NCBI GenBank assembly: GCA_013398015.1
Contig: VZRR01010831.1
Location: 62,001-126,000 of the forward strand
Length of the DNA: 64,000 bases
Reading direction: 5' to 3'
Source: Oreocharis arfaki
Lineage: Eukaryota; Chordata; Aves; Passeriformes; Paramythiidae
A model generated the notes under the pieces. The model saw only the letters and a program-made list of their open reading frames with translations. It was not told where the DNA came from and made no database searches. Of the stretch, positions 46,883 to 59,899 are shown one piece after another. The position numbers and the translations under genes were made by a program. Position 1 is the stretch's first letter; each line of letters begins with the position of its first letter.

Positions 46883-49149
46883 GCTTGAGGTTTTAAAAAT
46901 TATTTATTTTAATTGGTGTTATTTGCACGCAGTTTTTGGAATGAAAAATTTTCCTAAAAATGTTTCCCAAGAGACATTTGAAAAATTTTGATATTTTGAA
47001 AACTCAGATAAAATGTTGCCGACTTAAAAACTGTATTTTCGAGAGGTTAACTCTTCTTGTCTTCCCCGAACCTAAGAACTCTTGCTGGTTTTCACAGTGT
47101 TTCCTCATCTGAGTTTGAAGGTTTATCACCTCTAAGGAGAAAGATCGTCTATTAGATAAAGGCAGAAAAATGTAAAATACACTGATTTTTCAAACCACAA
47201 CATGAAATGCATTTGCTCTGCTAGAAAGCCAGGGGCAGACTGCAGGGCGTGATTTTCAGCCACCCAACTTTGGCCAAACTTTGCTGCCCTTGAAGGAAAT
47301 ATGATTTTTTTCCCCGTATCCTCACTGAGTGCAGGGTTTAATCCACTATTAGCAGCCCTGGGTTATCAACCAGATTTCTGTTTCCACAGCCCCAAAAGGA
47401 ACTCAGGAAAAGCGGTACTTGTCATATATTGATTTTCTTGGCCAGAGCAGGGTTTGCTGACGGCTCTCTGCAGGATGCTGCTGAACGAAGGTGGGGCAGC
47501 TCGTGCTGTTCCTATTAATATCAGGCTGGAGAGCTTCTGTCTCCTGAGATGTGAGGCTGCCACGTTCCAAAAGCCCTAAAAACACATTAATGCTCAGCTT
47601 TGAGGCGACTCGTGCAGCCTCCTCAGTGCCCTGGCATCTCGAGGGTCCTTGTTTGCCGGAGCTTCGCGACCGACCTTCAGGGATCTCTGGAGAGCTTCTC
47701 TCCTCAGATGTTGTTTTGACAGAACTCGACCCTGAGCAGCTTTTTGAGAGTGTTTCAGGGTCAACAAAAGGGCCAAGATGGGAAATTCAGTGATTTGGGT
47801 GTTGCTAAATTAGAGTTGTCTTGGCAATGACAAATAAGTTAATTGGAATATAAGACGTGCTACTCGAGGAAGAGTTTTTCGTGGTTCAAAGCGAAAAAAT
47901 GATGACAAAATCTCATAATATATATTCAAAGTAAACTGACCTCCTTGCCATGTATGCTATTAGTCCCATATATGATTATTTTTTAGAACCTACAGAAAAA
48001 TTACAGAGAGTTTAAATCCTTGAGGACGACCATTCCACACAACGCAGTGAGAGCTCAGGGTTTGCTACCATTGTGAAATTTGATTTAAGGGAATTAATAA
48101 CATAAATGAATGCTCTTAAATAACAACTACAGCATTCGGGGCCCTGGGACAGAAACAAATTATCCTTAAACAGGCACACGGTGTCTCAAGATAGAGATGA
48201 GATAAATTTCTCTATCGGTTTGCCAGCAGGTTTATGCATTGTTGGTGTTTTGCACACTGTGCCTGAGCCAGATGAAAATACGTCTATTTTTCAGGAAAAA
48301 AAAACCCAACAAAAAACCAAATCAGACATCAACAATTTATTGAAATCCTATCAATGATTTTTTGCAATTGTATAGTTGTGAATTTGTTGAGAAAATGCAC
48401 TTTTTTACTCTCAAATATATTTTTTTTAACTTTTCCATCATTTATTTATGTTGTTTTGATTATTTGAGTGCCGTTTAGTAAATCACTGGACCTCACTAAG
48501 TGCTGTGAAAATAAAAAACGTACTTTTTTTTTGGAAGTCACACCCGGATACAAATTAATTACTTGGATGTTAAAAACATGCTTATCAACAAAATCAAGAA
48601 AAAAATTAAAAATTTCCATAGTAGCTTGGTGAGCTTTCATACAAATTCTTTATATTATATGTATTTTGGGGGTGGGGAGGGTTGCATTGCCATGTGAATG
48701 CTCAGCCTGTTACTCAGAGTTTTTCACACATAACCTTTCATCTCTTGGGTCTGAGCTTCCGCTGAACTGCTGGAGGTTTATGCCAGAGTGATTCCATTTA
48801 GTTACTTCCTCACGGAGCCCTCTGGATTTCCAGAAGTTTACAGTAAAATCAGCTGGGGGAATTCTGGTGGAAATGCATCTTGCCATGGTGAAAAGTGCAG
48901 GATGTTTGACCCTGTGACAATTTGGGGACTTTGTCGCTGCTGAATTTCAAAACATGTTTCAACATTTGCTCCCTTCTTTGATTGTAGAAAAATCTCTCGT
49001 AAAAAGTCTGATAATAAAATTAATTAACCTCATATTTGTTCTGAGGGGTTTTTTTTATCCCGCTCCTCCTTTGTCATGTTTAATTGCTGTCATGGAATGC
49101 ACTTCTGGTTGGTCTTTTGTTTCATTTCTCCCTGGTATTTACAATTACT

Positions 49150-49176
49150 TGTATGTGTGTGTGTTTGTGTGAGTGT
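49150..49176. repeat. Short (TG)n microsatellite
   Basis: 'tgtatgtgtgtgtgtttgtg' and flanking bases form a short impure TG array. Confidence 0.7.
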
Positions 49177-51269
49177 TGGCATTCAAGGTGCCAAGAATGG
49201 ATTTTTGTATCAGGCAACAGAGGAGAGACTGTGCAGTCTTCCTGCCCCTGATAAAATCACTATTTCCATCCCTATTGCTAAATATTCTCCATGTATTCAG
49301 AATAAATATATAATGCCTTTCTTGACTTTTTTCCTTGAACTCTCTTTCTCTTTCAGCAAAACACAGCTCTGCTTTATTTTGTAAAAACGCCCATTTTTTT
49401 CCTGACCTTGGGTTCGTACTTTCCTTTACGTGCATTCAGTGAAATGAGGTCCTTTGGATGAAAATGTTTTTCAGTGTTTTTCTATAAAATTAAAAAAAAT
49501 AAAGTACAGATAAAATGCTAAACGTTGCCAAGCAGCTACAGGACAGAACACTGCACTCAGCAATACTGGTTTTGCTGAAGTTCATGTATTTTTTCCTTGC
49601 CATCGCTTTACAGAATTCTGATACAAGCAGACTCTTGAACTCCAGTGGGATTCAAAACAAGATAAACTTCAGTTATTCTCATCCCCATACCTTGAAAATT
49701 GAGATTTTCAGATGATATCAAAATGGAAGTGTAAATTATCATGTAACTGTGAGCTAATTTTCAAATTCTCTCGGAGTTTTGGTTTGCAAATCTCTTCACG
49801 TTTTGTGGTTTGTTTTTTTTTTCTTAGATCTGAAGTGAAAAATTCTCTGCCTGGTTTCAGATAGTATCATTAAAGAATCAGTATTTTAGTTCATGCAAGC
49901 CTGTTGTTAAAAATAAAAAAAAAAGGTGAGACTATAAAAACAGGCTACTCTAGAAAGAGGCATGAACGACAAAACAGGTTTCTAGGTCAACCATCCTTCC
50001 CATAAAAAAAAAGATAATAAAACTTTTGGAAGTTTCTGTTCTGTAATGTGATGCAGTATAAGTAGTTACTCTTTCTTAAAAATTTATTTATTAAGATAAA
50101 ATTGGAAATCTTTTATTTAGAACACACAGCTAAATCATCGTTTTAAGGGCTGGGAGACACTCCCAGTTTTAACCCCAAATCTGAACAGTGCTGGGGGCTG
50201 GGGCAAGGTTTTCTGAGTTGTGATTGCTTCTGCTGTTTCTTCTGCTGCAATAACACGACTTTTGTCTGTGTGCTGTTGCAGATTATGGCTTTTGAAATAC
50301 ACCCAGTAAGTAAAGTGATGCCAATTTACAGTGCTCAAGTACAATCTTCCCAAGCTGAAATCCTGACCATGAGCTGCTCGTGCAGTTCCACTGCAGCTTT
50401 CCACAAAGCCCTTCCCATCTGCCACTCACTCCCACTCGTGGCTGCCCAAAAAGCAAATATCCAGCCTCACTCACCTTCACTGCGAGGAATGCAGCACAGC
50501 TTGGACCATTTATAATAACTATTATTTCCTCTTCATCAAGTGGAACATTTGTGTGATTTTCACAGTCTCCACAGGAGATTCAGGTGTGGTTTCAGCGCTT
50601 CCATGGGACCATCTGAAAGGAGAGATGCCCCAAGTGCAGCCACTGATTGTGGGGTGTCACTGCCTGACACCGCTGCCACTCTTGGAAACGGAGTTTGTAA
50701 CTCACAGCTCGGTGAGTGCTACAACCCCTCCCTTGTGCCTGAGCACAGAACCTGTGTGTGAGCCCAGCCTCACACTCAGCTGGAGCTTTTAGTTCAGCAT
50801 GATGGCCCTCACTCTCTCTTTGAAACACTGGCCTTGTTTGGGGCCCTTGGAGGAATAAAAGTCTTCCCAAGGCAGACACATTTTGGCTTCTGTTCACAGG
50901 CTCCTCAGATGCACGGCAGTCCCAGGAGGGAGAAGATAAAAAGCACCGTGTTTGTCAATACCTGCTTTGATAGTCAGGATCAACCTTAATCTCACTCCTA
51001 AATGCTGCCTTCCACCTCTGATCTGATGGAGAGTGGGGAGCTCGTTCTGCTGGGTCTGGCTTGAAGGTGGCTGCAAGATTAACTCCGAACGTCGGTGTGG
51101 GTGTATCTGGAATGTCTCCTCTGACAGAGAGATGTGACTGATTTTGCAGCTAAGGGTGAGTCTAAATAGGAATTGTCATGTGTATGGGGAATCTTTTGTG
51201 ATTTGAGTGGCAGTTTATCTCAGAGGAAGCTTTTTGTCTGTTTGACTGATCTGAATGTGTGGGAAAACT

Positions 51270-51465
51270 TTGCCTTGAGGGTGGCAGAGCAGCGGAACAG
51301 GTTAACCAGAGAGACTGTCGAGTCTCTTGCCCGTGCAATCAGCTCCAGGTAAACCTGGTTTGGCAGGGGAGTTGGACTGGGTGATGTTCAGAGGTTCCTT
51401 ACAACCCCAACCATTCTCTGATTCTGTGATTCTCTGATTCTGTGATTCTGTAATTCCGTGTTCCA
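51270..51465 (+). mobile_element. CR1 LINE 3'-end fragment with intact tail repeat
   Basis: Plus-strand end of another CR1 subfamily: 'gtggcagagcagcggaacag', 'cctggtttggcaggggagtt', 'ggactgggtgatgttcagag', then a tail of ATTCTGTG/ATTCTCTG units at about 51412-51460. The several tail units show the true 3' terminus is preserved. Confidence 0.88.
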
Positions 51466-54400
51466 TGTGTTGTCCCGTCAGAGGAAATATGGGGCTGTCA
51501 CAGACCTCGTTTTGAGGCCCTGCTTCACCAGCTGCAGCTGCAAACGCTGCTGCTTTTGGTTTTGGAGCTCTCTCTGTCAGATCTTGAACCTGATAGGAGT
51601 GGTGGTCCTTGGATAGACCACACATCCCACTTATTATTATAAACCTTTCTGTAGGGTTTTCACTTGTGCCTACAAAAGACCACAAAGTAACAAAGCACCT
51701 TTGAGTTTGTTTTTTACTGTCCACACAAACCATGTGATCTTTAATCAATTTTTTTAATGACCTGTAAATCTCACTGCTGCTGCAACCCCCCAGAAGTCAA
51801 GCCATGGCCTGCTCACTCTAGACTGAAGCAGCAAAAGTTGTGTCATAGAGTGGCACCAAGAGTGGAACTCTAGTTGCCATTCCTACCTATGAACATTTCC
51901 CAGACCCTTTAAATCTCTGTGTACCTGTGTAATCTTACTCACCTGAGGTAAACATACAGATAAAGAAAAGAACCTAAGAAGTAAGGGAGAAAATGCAGAG
52001 TTAAAAATAGCCAAGTACTTTAGCAGTAATTGGTGTGTTGATTTTAAGGTTAAAAAAAAAAAAAGGGATATTTTTCCTTTATCTGTTTGCTGGAGTGCAT
52101 GTTTTTGGCTTTAACCTGTTCAGCTTTGCTTTGTGCCACAGCACAAAATAAAGTGTCAAGTCAAAAAATCCAGGCATTCTCTGTGCTGGACAGTTGTGGG
52201 TGGCTGCTTTTGTCCTGAGTGATTACCAATAAATATTCCTGTCACAAATACTGACTTGAATTTTCTGGAAAGTAATTAATTGCGCAATCAATCCTCTAAC
52301 AGTTGCAGCTGCAAGACACAACTTAGCTTTTCCTCACTAATAACAGGGCTGTACTTAACTGTTCTGAACGCCACCACCACTCTGCACGTCTGAGAACAAC
52401 ATTTTCCATCCCCCCACAAATTAATCCTGGCATTTTCTGTGAGCATCTTATTGTGTTAGGAGGAAATTCAGAGAAACGGTGTGGGAGGGCACATTGTGGA
52501 AGAGGGGAAGCGTTGCCATTCTTCTTTCCAAGGCAGTCTGCAGTTATTTTGCAGTTGTTCTGCAGATAGCTGGAGAAAGAAAGGCTTTCAGCTTTCAGCT
52601 CTGATCTTGGTGTGCTCCACTACTGCCTAGAGGTGATGATGTGGATGGCAGGGAGGGAAAGAGAAGTTTATCTGTGAATTAGCAGAGAAATATGTAATTG
52701 TGCCAAGTCCTAAAAAAAATGAAGATAAAAAATGCTCCTTTTTGGTGACCACCAGGACTGTATTCTCAACATATTCACTCCCTCTATTACATGAGCATCA
52801 CCTCAGTATTAACAACAATATTTCTATGTAATACTTGCCTGTTCCACAATACTTCATGTACAGCTCTCCTAAAATACCTTGGAAAATCAAATGGAAGTTC
52901 TCAATTTCTAGAGGAAAATGTGAGCTGCACATTGGTTTTGAGAGAAAAATGTCGTTGCATTTCTTTTCTGTACATGGTAATAGTAAATAATTTTTTATAG
53001 AGAATATAAAAATTAACAGGATATATTCCTATTCTCTACAATCCAACATTTATTCCTACTCAGCATTAAAGAAACCATTGCTAAAAATCAACCTAAAAAA
53101 ATTAGTTTGGGTCCCTTATTGGCAGCTTTCATCAGTCAGTACTGGTGTGACCACAATTCTTTTCTCTACTCCAATCCTGTCTTCTAATCCAATGCTCCCT
53201 TAAGTCCTAAATAAAATAGTTGAGGAGAATTACAAGAGATGGGAATGCATCCTGGAGACAAGCTCAATACAGCTTGAGACAAGGCCTGGCATTTATAGGG
53301 AAAGGAAAAAAGAAGGAAAAATCACCGTGAAAAAAAACCCCACCTCCTTAAATGATCCTCAATCAACCTGAGCGTTTCTACTTGTCCACTAAATATACCC
53401 TACAACTATGAGTTTGCTCCTCTTGCTGTGCTGGCCTTGCAAATAGAAAACACAATTCAAATTGACAGTCTGAACAGCACGTGCAAGGGGACAGTAATTA
53501 GCTGAAATACAGAAAAATTGAGATAATCGTTTCCCAGTTTATGTCTAAAAACACTTTCAGGATGACAAGCATCTAATATATGTAAAATGCGTTCTGATTT
53601 CTTTATTCTGAGAGAATAAAACAAAAAAAAAAGGAGGGGAGGGCAAGAGGGAAACTACTAAAGATAAAACTAGTGAAGGATAGTTATCAGAGAGAGGATA
53701 AGTAACCTGTGCAGAGCCTTGCCAGACATCTGTAAGAAACAGGAGCTGTAGGAAATGCAGGCATGACAATGTGCTGGAAGCATGAGCAGGATACAGGAAT
53801 AACCAGTGCCAGATCCTGCAAGGCTCCCCATTCCTGCAGGCTGCTGAAGGCATCAGAAAATGCATTGGCAGTCTCTACAAAGGGAGAAACAGCTCTTGCT
53901 CATGTCCGTAGTTAAATCCAGAAAGGTGGAGGCTGCCTGTTTGATTAAATAAAAATAACTACAGTGCCTTCTGAGAGAATGACCAACCTGCCTTTTACAG
54001 TCTAAAAACAGTTCTGCAAGTTCTGTTTGCACAAGAGACTCAGACAAGAGGCAGGTGCAGGTGCTGCCACAGTGGTGAGGAGAGACAGGATGAAATTGTT
54101 GTGTCACCAGCGAGACTGAGCTGGCGAGATGAATTAAAAACCGTAATTATGACTCAAGTCTTTTAAAATATTGTTCACAGTTGATGGTAAAGGAATAAGT
54201 CCTAGAGCACTGTTAGTCAGGCAGTAGTTCTGCTTCCATTGAAGTTACTGGGTAAAAATCTCTTTAATTTTGGTGGTACTGAACTCAGGCATAATTGATC
54301 ATTGTCAATTCCCTTTTAATTCCTCAGCACTCCCAACACAGAGCTGTGTGCTCCAGGTAAAGCAGGCAGCAGTGGGGAGCAAACTGCTGCTACATTTCTC

Positions 54401-55770
54401 TGTGTGTTGAAATGTGAGAGCACTGAGGGGACTGGAGGAGAAGGTGTCTGCACTTTCATGACTGCCACGTTTCAATCTTTGGGTTTCAAAATCGGCATCT
54501 CCTTCTTTGTGCAGCAAGTCCCCGAGGGAGAGCCACAGGCTTCTGTTCCACACCTGGTTCTGTCCTGCTCCGCGTTAGAAATGGACTCCAAAGCGGATTC
54601 TCTCCTCCACACGCTGTGCTTTGAATCCTGGGGCTTGCCTTCATCAGAGCTGCCTGAGCCTGGCAGTGCAATTGCTCCTCAGCTCTCACTCCTGCCCTGC
54701 TGCTCAGGCCAGGGGAAGGGACAGGGACACTTCTCTGCAGCCCTGCTCTCCCCACACGCTCTCAAAAACCTGCCAGCCGTCCTTCACGCAAATGAGTTTC
54801 CAGCTGACAATGTATGTTTTTAATTTAGCTCACACGGCTATACATGGGCAGGTGAGAGGGGCCCATTTCCCTTTTTCATTTCTTTCTTTTTTTTTTTTTT
54901 TCCTTTTCCTCCCGAGCTGGTAAATGTGTTTCATCTTGTAACTCTTACTTTGGATTAAAAAGCTGTTGCCTTTGGCAGTGAAGCAGCACAGCAGGCTGAG
55001 GAAAGTAAAGCTTCCTTTCATTGCCATGTTTGAAACTAGAGGAAGTCATCATATTACTTTAACAAGCAGAAATGAATGAAAATGTTTAATACGATTATGC
55101 AAGCACGAGGAGCTGTTCTGGCTGCCGCAGATTTTGCTCCGTGTGATTCATCGTGCTGGGGGATAACGTGATCCTCTATTTTCCCCTCACAGTCAAGTCA
55201 GGATTTTGTTGTGAAGACTCTCGCAAGGTGAGATCTCTCCAAGGATCTGTTTCTCTCTCTTCAGAACACCGAGTGCTCAAACACCAGGCTGAGCTGCAGA
55301 TCTGGCATCAGGGGGGGATTTTTTTGGCGCTGAGCATTTCATACCTCGCACTGAAATATCACCGAGGCAGGAGCACCCCTCTTCTACCCCAGCTTCTGCT
55401 GTGGGGATCTGCAGGATGAAAATCAGCTCCTGGCTGGGCTCAACCAGAGCAAACCCCTCAGAACAGACACTGGGCAAACCCCTGTGTCAGAGGCAGCCGT
55501 GAGGTAATTGGGGTGCCAGGGCAATGTTACCTCGTTAGCGTGGTGCTGATTATGATTTGGTGGAGAACACTGGAATTCATCCCACCTAATTTTGGATGTT
55601 GAAGTGAGAGCTGGATAAACTGGGCGAAAAAAGTGCAGCTAATGTTACCATCCGCATTCCTGTCCTGGCAGAGAATGGATTGTCTTCTGGTGCTGATTGT
55701 TTTTCTCTAATGACTGAATTCTTTCTAAAAATTATTTTTATTTTACTTTAACCATTTTGATTTTGAAGAA
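51466..55770. other. Unique sequence, no gene recognised
   Basis: No named repeat. A GC-richer stretch at about 54400-54790 carries a 139-codon frame (54404-54823) without domain features. Poly-T runs lie near 54885-54901. Confidence 0.42.
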
Positions 55771-56322
55771 ATTGCAGAATCAGGGAATAGTTGAGGCTAG
55801 AAAGGAGCTCTTGAGATTGAGTCCAGGCCCTCTGCTCAAAGCAGGGTCAACTACTGCGGATTTCCTCAGGACCATGTCCAGACAAGTTTCTTTTATCTCC
55901 AAGGATGGAATACCCAACAGCTTCTCTGGGAAAACAGCTCCCAGTATTTGATTACAATTACAATAAAAATATTAAATTCTTATGTTTAAGTGGAATTTCA
56001 TGTATTTCAGCCTGTGTCCATTTCCTCTTGCACTTTCACTGGGCAGCACTGAGGTCACAGCATCTTCATTACCCCTCCTGTCAGCTGCTTTTACACACTG
56101 GTAAGGGTTCCCCTTGAATCTTCTCTCCTCCAGGCTAGAGAGTCCCAGCTCTCTCAGCCTTTCTTCATATTTTTCAGTCCATTAATTGTCTTCAAGGCCC
56201 CTTGCTGGGGTCTTTCTGTGGGCCCATGTCTCTTTCAACAGAGAGCTCAGACCTGGACCATGTCTGTATGCAACCCGAGCAGAGGGGAAGGATCATCTCC
56301 GTCAAACTGTTGGCACTGCGAT
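55771..56322 (-). mobile_element. CR1 LINE, older ~550-bp 3' fragment
   Basis: A diverged minus-strand CR1: 'gcagaatcagggaatagttg' at the 3' end, then 'ggtcaactactgcggatttc', 'aacagcttctctgg', 'tcctccaggctagagagtcc', 'cagctctctcagcctttctt', 'cccttgctggggtctttctg' and 'gagaggggaaggatcatc' (variants of the usual CR1 lines). It extends further upstream than most copies here and is more mutated, so probably older. Confidence 0.82.
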
Positions 56323-56568
56323 CAAAAATTAAAAACAAAAAAATCAAACTATCCTAAAGCAGCCCAGGCTGAGTATGCTCTACAACCCAAACCTCTTTAG
56401 AATTTTGTAATAATTTAATGTTTTCTGTGAAGCTTCTGGTTTTAAGGTGCCGTTTTTTTATGTAAAGAACCAATTCCAGCAACAAGCTTGACAAGTCCTG
56501 GCAGCATTGATGATGTTTCTCACACCTCTGCTCTGACACAGACAGCCCTAACTTCATCCAAACCCAAA

Positions 56569-56850
56569 GCTGGCCTTGTTAGTGCACTAATTAGCCCACG
56601 GTGATAAGACCTACCCATCACTAATGAGGTTCTATGGCTTTTGGGCTGGAGCTCACTCACACCTGGCCAGATCAGAGGACGGGACGAATTGACACACAAC
56701 TGTCTGCATGTGGCCAAGGAGATGGGCTTTTCCCCTTGGACTGTAGATAAATTAGGGGAGAAAATGATTAGTTACTGTGATATTGGGCCACTGTTTATAA
56801 TTAGGTCTCTAATGTGTGAATATAGCTTGGATAATGCATAAAAGCACAAT
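56569..56850. promoter_or_regulatory. Candidate enhancer with homeodomain-site cluster
   Basis: Two exact TAATTAG sites (56588-56594 and 56798-56804), plus AAATTAG (56749-56755), TGATTAG (56765-56771) and CTAATGAG near 56620, in complex non-repetitive sequence. This pattern is typical of deeply conserved developmental enhancers. Conservation itself was not tested. Confidence 0.35.
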
Positions 56851-57099
56851 ACCCCTGCCAACATCCTCACCATTTGAGAAGGGGCAGTGATTTTGCTAAT
56901 TGAACTGTTTTTTTTAAACCTTAGGCACACAGACACACGTGATTTAGTGTTCTTATTTACCCAGCGAGCAGTGAATCTCTGAATGATAGTTTGGTATTGC
57001 TATGATTTAGCCTTGTGATTTTTCCTAATCCTCCACCTTCCTTTCTACTCCTTTGATTTAAGTTACTCAAAGAGATATGTACTGAAAAGTAACGTACAA

Positions 57100-57275
57100 G
57101 AGCTGGGTTTCCTATTGATCACTCATTCCCATTTGTTTTTTGCCATTACCAGCATAAAACAAACCCGTATTTGTATAGGTGAGTGTAGAGGAGCTGAGTT
57201 TCCTATTGATCACTCATTCCCATTTGTTTTTTGCCATTACCAGCATAATTCAAAGCCATGTATGTATAGGTGAGT
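57100..57275. repeat. 91-bp tandem duplication, two copies
   Basis: Copy 1 spans 57100-57190, copy 2 spans 57191-57275. The first ~53 bp are identical apart from one base. The next 26 bp differ at six positions, and both copies then rejoin at a shared GTGAGT. See the findings for the microexon-like reading. Confidence 0.92.
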
Positions 57276-57352
57276 TCCTGTAATCATTTATTGTATTGTT
57301 TGAACCTTAATTAAGAAGCGGGCCCATGCTGTTCTTGGCTTAGTAGAGAAAA

Positions 57353-57382
57353 ATACAAATAAATAAATAAATATATATATAT
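57353..57382. repeat. AAAT/AT microsatellite
   Basis: 'aaataaataaataaat' followed by 'atatatatat'. Confidence 0.85.
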
Positions 57383-59899
57383 GTTCTCAGTTGCAGAGAG
57401 CACACAGCATGCTTCAGGCAGAGAAGGGTTGGTAGGCACAGGAAATAAAGTTGATCAGGGAGTTTCGGAAAGGCAAGGGAATGCTTAGGAAAAAATTTAG
57501 CAAAAGTTATAGACCATCCCTTTAGTGACCAATAAATGACATTATCACGACATCATCCAGGGATAGCGACAGAGTGAGGACCTGAGAACAGGTTGAGGAT
57601 GATTTCCATCAGTCCTGCAGGACAGTTTTCCTTCCACAGATAGGAAATCACGAGAGCAAGAATACAGCCACGTGGTATCACACAGTAATGAAAAGGGCTT
57701 GGGGAGCAGGAAAAGTGGTGTCTGATCGTTTGCTGGCTGGGAAGAAGGAGATGCCTCCAGATTCAGGATTCTGGTTGGAAATGGAAAGGAGGATTTTTTG
57801 TTTGTGTGGTTTTGGTTTTTTATTTTTTGGTTTTTTTTTTTTTTTACTTAGAGAGTTTTGATGTAATGCAGTTGGTTTCAGTGACCTACCTTTGGTACTG
57901 AAATGTTCACTTGAGGACTGTTTTATGTTCTGAATCTCGGCTCCTTTTCCTGCGTCTTTTGTGGGACATTATTTCACACAGGAAAATGCATTCAGAGGCA
58001 ATTTTCTTTTATTTCCACAATGTATTGGATGGCAAATTTCCTCTTTTTAAAAAGTGGTCTGATGCTCGTGTTTTCAGACACCTCTGCTGAGAAAAAAATC
58101 CCTGTATCTTGTGAGGCTGGAAGGTATTTCTAACGATGGAACACGAGTCTTGCTAATTTAAACGATTCATTTGGATCTGAAAGACTGTGATTTTCATCAC
58201 TGGAAACACACTGGCTTATGTAAAAGCAGGTGCATGTAAGTTTAGCAGCCACATACATCCTACTTTCACTTCCTTGCAGATGAATTCTTGGTTTCCAAAG
58301 GTACAGCACAATTTGAGAGCAAGCAGCTATTCTGTTAACTAGCAGTTGCTAATTACAAAAAAAGCAGTGCACTTCTTCCAATAGATGCTGGAACTAATCA
58401 GGCACAGAAAGAGGTTTTTCATGAATCTCTCCACAGCCATAGGAACCCTGTGGAAACAGGTGTTTCAGGGATAGCACTGAAGGGTTTTTTTAATATACAA
58501 GAGCATTTCACAGATGATTTCTTAAAAAAAAGAATGAAGTCATGGAGTTTTATCATCAGATCTCTTTCACGAGCCTGGTGTTTCTCTGTTTTCCCCCAAG
58601 AGGTATAAATTAAGACATTATCTCTGCAGTACTTGCAGACGAATCTCTGCAGCATTGCCTTGCAGAGGTGAAATAAATCCAGGCCATTTGGAGAAAAATA
58701 GGCATTCATAAATATTATCAGCTTATCCACAGATAACAATATAGGATTGAACCATTTCGTACCAGGTTACAAATCCTCACCAGCCTGCAAATCAGTTTTG
58801 GGGTTTTTTTAAGCAACTCTGGTTTGATGGCTTGATTTCTTTGGATGGACATAAACTGGGAATAAAATCTGCCCTCCTTTTTGGTGGCAATAAAATTTTT
58901 AGGTGTATATTATTGAGGGAAGCTGAATGTTCAACACTTCCTGAGGCCAACAGCCTGCCCCTATGCACTGTCCAACACTGGGCAATCAGTGAAATTCTGT
59001 GGAAATTGAATTTCAGCCACGAAAGCTCAGCTCTTGCACTGAGGTGAGGCAAAATCTCTCGTCCTTTCCCTATCTTTCCTGCAACTTGGCACATTATTTT
59101 CAGGGTGCAGAATAATTCAAAGCAATTGTGCTCCAGAGCATGGAATAGAGAGGCACAGAGCTGATTGTGAACCTGAGTCTGATTTCACAGGCTGGAGGGA
59201 AAATGTTGTTTTTTTTTTTTTCTTTCATAGCACCACATGGAAACTGTCAGTATTTTAAATTCCTGGTAGAACACTAGGAATGTGATGAGCTGTAAGTGTG
59301 AAACTCCTGTTTTCAGAACTCTCTCCAGTGGAAAAAAAATAAGAAAAAAAGAGAGACAAAGTCAAGAAAATATAGGTGTAAAGGAGCCCACTCAGACTGG
59401 AGCGACCTTGATTTTGTCCGTGGTCTATTGGAAGACAGTGTAAGGTGCAAATACAAAATTTTCAACCCAAGTATGACACTCTGACTGCTAATAATTGCAA
59501 ATGTTAGTCAGGCTGTGGAATTAATCACCTCAGGAAGTCATTAAGGCAATTCTCAGCCTCATGCTCCAGGGTTCAAGACTATCTTCAATTATGAGAGAAC
59601 GAGGCTTAGAGTTCCTGAGTTCGGTATGAAGTTTGAACTCTATGGTGAACTCTTGATTTCTAGGGGCAATGATTTTCGTGGTTTAATAACACATTGTGAG
59701 AGGAAGAGTTTCCCCTTAGTGGTTTTAGCCATATTGACAGACCCAACTTCCTAAACTTGCTCTTGTTTTTTGATATTCCACGTCCATCCCCTTTTGATTT
59801 AGCAGCTACAAACCCAACAAAGCTTTGTATAATGCCACACATTCACATTTATTGCATACACGGCCACTTTCTCCTTGAAAAGGAAGAACAGGGGAAAAA

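Larger units (their letters stand above)
37677..51269. other. Repeat-poor unique sequence, no gene recognised
   Basis: About 13.6 kb with no CR1, LTR or SINE that I can identify and no defensible exon. It holds a small CpG cluster (39940-40240), a regulatory-looking block (43070-43720) and a (TTTTG)n microsatellite, listed separately. Low repeat content over this distance in avian DNA would fit a regulatory gene desert or a long intron. Confidence 0.45.

Noticed and set aside
51412..51460. CRISPR-like or satellite array
   Set aside because: The 8-bp ATTCTGTG units are the normal 3' tail of CR1; no spacers and eukaryotic context.
51302..51748. 148-codon minus-strand frame
   Set aside because: Its C-terminal half is a translation of the CR1 ATTCTGTG tail repeat; the rest has no family features.
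54404..54823. 139-codon frame in GC-richer DNA
   Set aside because: No domain, no splice context and an opposing open frame; composition effect more likely.
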